Assembly (NCBI GenBank): GCA_964420325.1
Contig: CAYQSU010000065.1
Span: forward strand, 1 to 19,566
DNA from: CAYQSU01 sp964420325
Lineage (GTDB): Bacteria; Pseudomonadota; Alphaproteobacteria; Rhodospirillales; Defluviicoccaceae
Direction of reading: 5' to 3'
DNA: 19,566 nucleotides
The notes beneath the pieces were generated by a model. The model saw only the letters and a list, made by a program, of their open reading frames with translations. It had not been told where the DNA came from and made no database searches. Below are positions 15,328 through 19,566 of the stretch, in pieces (position 1 is the stretch's first letter; each line of letters opens with the position of its first letter). The translations under genes were made by a program, and so were the position numbers.

Positions 15328-17154
15328 ATGGGGTTTCCGCCCCAGTTCCTCGAAGACGTGCGGGCCAGGCTCAGTCTCGCCGAGGTGGTCGGCCGGCGGG
15401 TCCGGCTCGTCCGGCGAGGGCGGGATCACGTCGGCCTCTGCCCCTTTCACAACGAGAAGAGCCCGTCGTTCACGGTCTTTGCCGACCACTACCACTGCTT
15501 CGGGTGCGGCGCCCACGGCAGCGCGTTCGACTTCGTCATGCAGAGCGAGGGCCTGGAGTTCCGCGAGGCCGTCGAACGGCTGGCGGCCGAGCTCGGCATG
15601 GCGCTGCCCGCCGACACGCCCGACGAACGGCGCCGCTCCGAGCGACGACGCACGCTCCATGACGTTCTCGAAGCCGCCACGCGCCACTACGAGAAGGCGC
15701 TGCGGCTTCCGGAGGGGCGGGCGGCCCTGGACTACCTCGCCCGTCGCGGCGTCGGCGAGGACCACCAGAAGCGGTACCGCCTGGGCTATGCGCCGGACGG
15801 GCGCGGCGGGCTCAAGGCGGCGCTCGTCCGCGAGGGTTTCGCCGAGGACTCGTTGGTCGAGGCGGGACTGCTGGTCAGCCCCGAGGACGACAACCGGCCG
15901 GCTTACGATCGCTTCCGCGGGCGGGTCATGTTCCCGATCGCCGATCGCCAGGGACGGATCGTCGGCTTCGGCGGCCGGACACTCGGCGATCGCGAGCCCA
16001 AGTATCTGAACTCACCGGAGACGCCGCTGTTCCACAAGGGACAGCTCCTGTACGGGGTTCACCTCGCGGCGAAGGCGGCGCGCGACGCCGGAACGATCAT
16101 CGTCGCCGAAGGCTACATGGATGTGATCTCGCTCTCGCAGGCCGGCTTCGAGCATGCGGTCGCTCCCCTGGGCACGGCGCTGACGGCCGAGCAGCTGCAG
16201 GAGCTGTGGCGGCTGGTGCCCGAGCCGATCGTCTTCTTCGATCCCGACGAGGCCGGACAGCGGGCGGCCGTTCGTGCGGCCGAGCGCGCGCTGCCGATCA
16301 TCAGGTCCGGCCTGGGCCTGCGGTTCGCCTTCATCCGGACCGATACCGGCGACGATCCGGACGGCATCGCCCGACGGTATCCCGCGCAGTTCATCCGCGA
16401 GGCCCTGGCCAACGCCATGTCGCTCTCGGATCTGCTGTTCTGGGTGGAGGCGTCGCGCGGGTCCGTGCGCACCGCCGAGGATCGCGCGGGGCTCGAGGCC
16501 CGGCTGCGCCGCCGCGTCATGGAAGTCGGGGATGCCGGCCTCCGCACCCATCTCATCTCCCAGTTCCGGGAGAGGCTCCGGCAGGACACGCGGAGAGAGG
16601 GTACGGAGCGCCCCGGCCGACGCTCTCGCCCGCAGGCAGCGCCGGTCCCGGCTTCCCCCGGGCATGCCGAGGTGACCGTGGAATGGCGGCGGCAGGCGAT
16701 CCTGCTCGCCGTCGTCATCGCCCATCCCGAAAGCGTGGAGACGATCGGCGAGCGGCTGGGCGCGCTCGAGTTCTCGGACCCAGACCTTGACAATCTTCGC
16801 CAAGAGGTTCTAAAGACGCTCTCTTCGGTCCCGGATCTTGACTCGGCAGGCTTGCAAAGCCACCTCAGTCGTTGCGGTCACTCGAACGTGTTGGGCTCGG
16901 TGCTGGGTCCGCACGTCGTCGAGCATGCGTTCTTTGTCCGGCCGGGCGTTGCCGTCGACGCGGCGCTCAAGGGGTGGGAAGAAACCTACGCGCTTCATGT
17001 CCGCCAGCATGTGCGTTCGGAACTGGGAGACTGCGCGCAGCGGCTTGCGCAGCATCTGTCGCCGGAGGGCTTCGCCTATTTTCGCGCGCTCAAGGCGCAG
17101 GAGCAGTCGGCGGCGGGTGCCGGCGACGCCATGGACGGCGGCCTTGACGACTAG
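15328..17154 (+). CDS. dnaG: DNA primase
   Basis: DnaG makes RNA primers for chromosome replication at the fork, together with the DnaB helicase. The 608-residue protein has the N-terminal zinc ribbon (Cys38, His41, Cys57, Cys60 in CPFH...CFGC), the RNA polymerase-like core (RFRGRVMFPIADRQGRIVGF), and the Toprim metal site with AEGYMDV (Glu261, Asp265) and FFDPDEAG (Asp305, Asp307). The C-terminal part (about 450-600) is the helicase-binding region and is, as usual, less conserved; it follows a basic/proline-rich linker (RRSRPQAAPVPASPG). The ATG at 15328 is preferred because AGGGGG lies 6 bases upstream; a GTG at 15322 overlaps that site. It is the second gene of the yqeY-dnaG-rpoD operon. 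Confidence 0.97.
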   Translation: MGFPPQFLEDVRARLSLAEVVGRRVRLVRRGRDHVGLCPFHNEKSPSFTVFADHYHCFGCGAHGSAFDFVMQSEGLEFREAVERLAAELGMALPADTPDERRRSERRRTLHDVLEAATRHYEKALRLPEGRAALDYLARRGVGEDHQKRYRLGYAPDGRGGLKAALVREGFAEDSLVEAGLLVSPEDDNRPAYDRFRGRVMFPIADRQGRIVGFGGRTLGDREPKYLNSPETPLFHKGQLLYGVHLAAKAARDAGTIIVAEGYMDVISLSQAGFEHAVAPLGTALTAEQLQELWRLVPEPIVFFDPDEAGQRAAVRAAERALPIIRSGLGLRFAFIRTDTGDDPDGIARRYPAQFIREALANAMSLSDLLFWVEASRGSVRTAEDRAGLEARLRRRVMEVGDAGLRTHLISQFRERLRQDTRREGTERPGRRSRPQAAPVPASPGHAEVTVEWRRQAILLAVVIAHPESVETIGERLGALEFSDPDLDNLRQEVLKTLSSVPDLDSAGLQSHLSRCGHSNVLGSVLGPHVVEHAFFVRPGVAVDAALKGWEETYALHVRQHVRSELGDCAQRLAQHLSPEGFAYFRALKAQEQSAAGAGDAMDGGLDD

Positions 17155-17242
17155 GCAAGCCGGTCCGCGGACGCTACAGGCGGGAAACCAGGCCGAAAGA
17201 GGGGGCCCGATCGCAACGATTTCCCCGAGGAGCAGGTGGTAG
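17155..17242 (+). other. dnaG-rpoD intergenic spacer
   Basis: An 88-base gap in the operon. It contains the perfect 10-bp palindrome GTCCGCGGAC (17163-17172) and ends with AGGAG and AGGTGG ribosome-site candidates before the rpoD ATG. I see no good sigma-70 promoter in it; any separate rpoD promoter probably lies inside dnaG. Confidence 0.4.
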
Positions 17243-19291
<2,049 letters not shown>

Positions 19292-19297
19292 GTCGCT

Positions 19298-19342
19298 TCA
19301 CCTCTCCCCATTGGGGAGAGGTCGGCCCGCAGGGCCGGGTGA
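19298..19342. repeat. REP-like double hairpin after rpoD, possible terminator
   Basis: Two perfect stems follow the rpoD stop by 9 bases: CCTCTCCCC (19301-19309) with GGGGAGAGG (19313-19321) around ATT, and CGGCCC (19323-19328) with GGGCCG (19332-19337) around GCA. Flanking TCACC and GGTGA can close both into a compact fold. The CCTCTCCCC...GGGGAGAGG...GGGTGAGGGG pattern is one I recognise from dispersed intergenic repeats of alphaproteobacterial genomes. Its place suits a transcript end for rpoD, although no U-tract follows directly. Confidence 0.6.
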
Positions 19343-19380
19343 GGGGTCGTTCCTCTAAAATCAAGTGCGAATTCCCGGAC

Positions 19381-19426
19381 CGCGTGCGCCGAAGGCGCAT
19401 CGCGTGGCCGGAAGCTGAGGAGCTTC
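19381..19426. repeat. Two further short hairpins
   Basis: TGCGCC (19385-19390) pairs with GGCGCA (19394-19399) around GAA, with CGCG on either side extending the stem across a one-base bulge. GAAGCT (19411-19416) pairs with AGCTTC (19421-19426) around GAGG. A third, GAGCGC/GCGCTC at 19446-19462, leads into the large palindrome. They belong to one structured tract after rpoD. Confidence 0.5.
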
Positions 19427-19460
19427 TTGGATACACAACCATGGTGAGCGCGCGAAGCGC

Positions 19461-19502
19461 TCGGCCAATTCGGGGCCCTTGCAAGGGCCCCGAATTGGCC
19501 GA
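19461..19502. repeat. Perfect 42-bp palindrome
   Basis: Twenty-one bases starting TCGGCCAATTCGGGG (19461-19481) are followed with no spacer by their exact reverse complement, ending AATTGGCCGA (19482-19502). In RNA it would fold as a long hairpin with a small loop at the central TTGCAA; in DNA it could extrude as a cruciform. The bases just outside (C19460/A19503) do not pair. It is not inside a supported gene. It may be part of a dispersed repeat, a protein-binding site, or a strong terminator for transcription from either side. Confidence 0.85.
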
Positions 19503-19566
19503 ATGCGCCGTGGCTTCCCTACCGATTTCCCCGTGGTAGGCTGTCGGGGATCGGCACGTCGCCGGA

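Larger units (their letters stand above)
19292..19566. other. Gene-free structured tail of the window
   Basis: After rpoD no frame shows a recognisable protein; the short plus-strand frame at 19339-19539 simply reads through the hairpins. The tract contains at least six inverted repeats, including CCTACC (19518-19523) with GGTAGG (19535-19540). Any downstream gene begins beyond the window. Confidence 0.6.

Noticed and set aside
19339..19539. 66-codon plus-strand frame after rpoD
   Set aside because: It runs through all the hairpins and the palindrome and has no ribosome site or protein-like features.

Overview
The window reads as a high-GC alphaproteobacterial chromosome. The main support is the block carA divergent from yqeY-dnaG-rpoD, the clearly alphaproteobacterial RpoD, a MaoC/phosphotransacetylase fusion next to ackA, and an ldtD-mepK envelope gene pair. 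A Rhodospirillales- or Geminicoccales-like origin would fit, but this is inferred from gene style and order only.

Layout. Bases 1-556 are non-genic or decayed: a short GC-rich tandem repeat with nested hairpins, then the C-terminal scrap of a TPR protein. Bases 557-2338 hold a compact three-gene plus-strand cassette: a TIGR04255-family protein and two uncharacterised small proteins. Its first gene has visibly lower GC than the core genes. This is the accessory part of the window and the best candidate for an undescribed system. Bases 2339-2722 hold no convincing gene. From 2723 to 5319 (minus) lies an acyl-phosphate operon: a MaoC-PTA fusion followed by acetate kinase. Divergent from it is a SAM-dependent methyltransferase with an extra C-terminal domain (5507-6763), which converges on a small hypothetical gene (6760-6948).

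From 7060 to 11832 (minus) there is an envelope block: a large MscS-type channel, then an LdtD-like L,D-transpeptidase, then a Tat-exported MepK-like peptidase. This makes and cuts 3-3 peptidoglycan cross-links and relieves osmotic stress. A class III aminotransferase and carA follow, also on the minus strand (11881-14552), with a well-formed carA promoter. Divergent from carA is the macromolecular-synthesis operon yqeY, dnaG, rpoD (14810-19291), which carries primase and the housekeeping sigma factor.

The last 275 bases hold no gene. They carry a dense series of hairpins, including a dispersed-repeat-like double hairpin just after rpoD and a perfect 42-bp palindrome.
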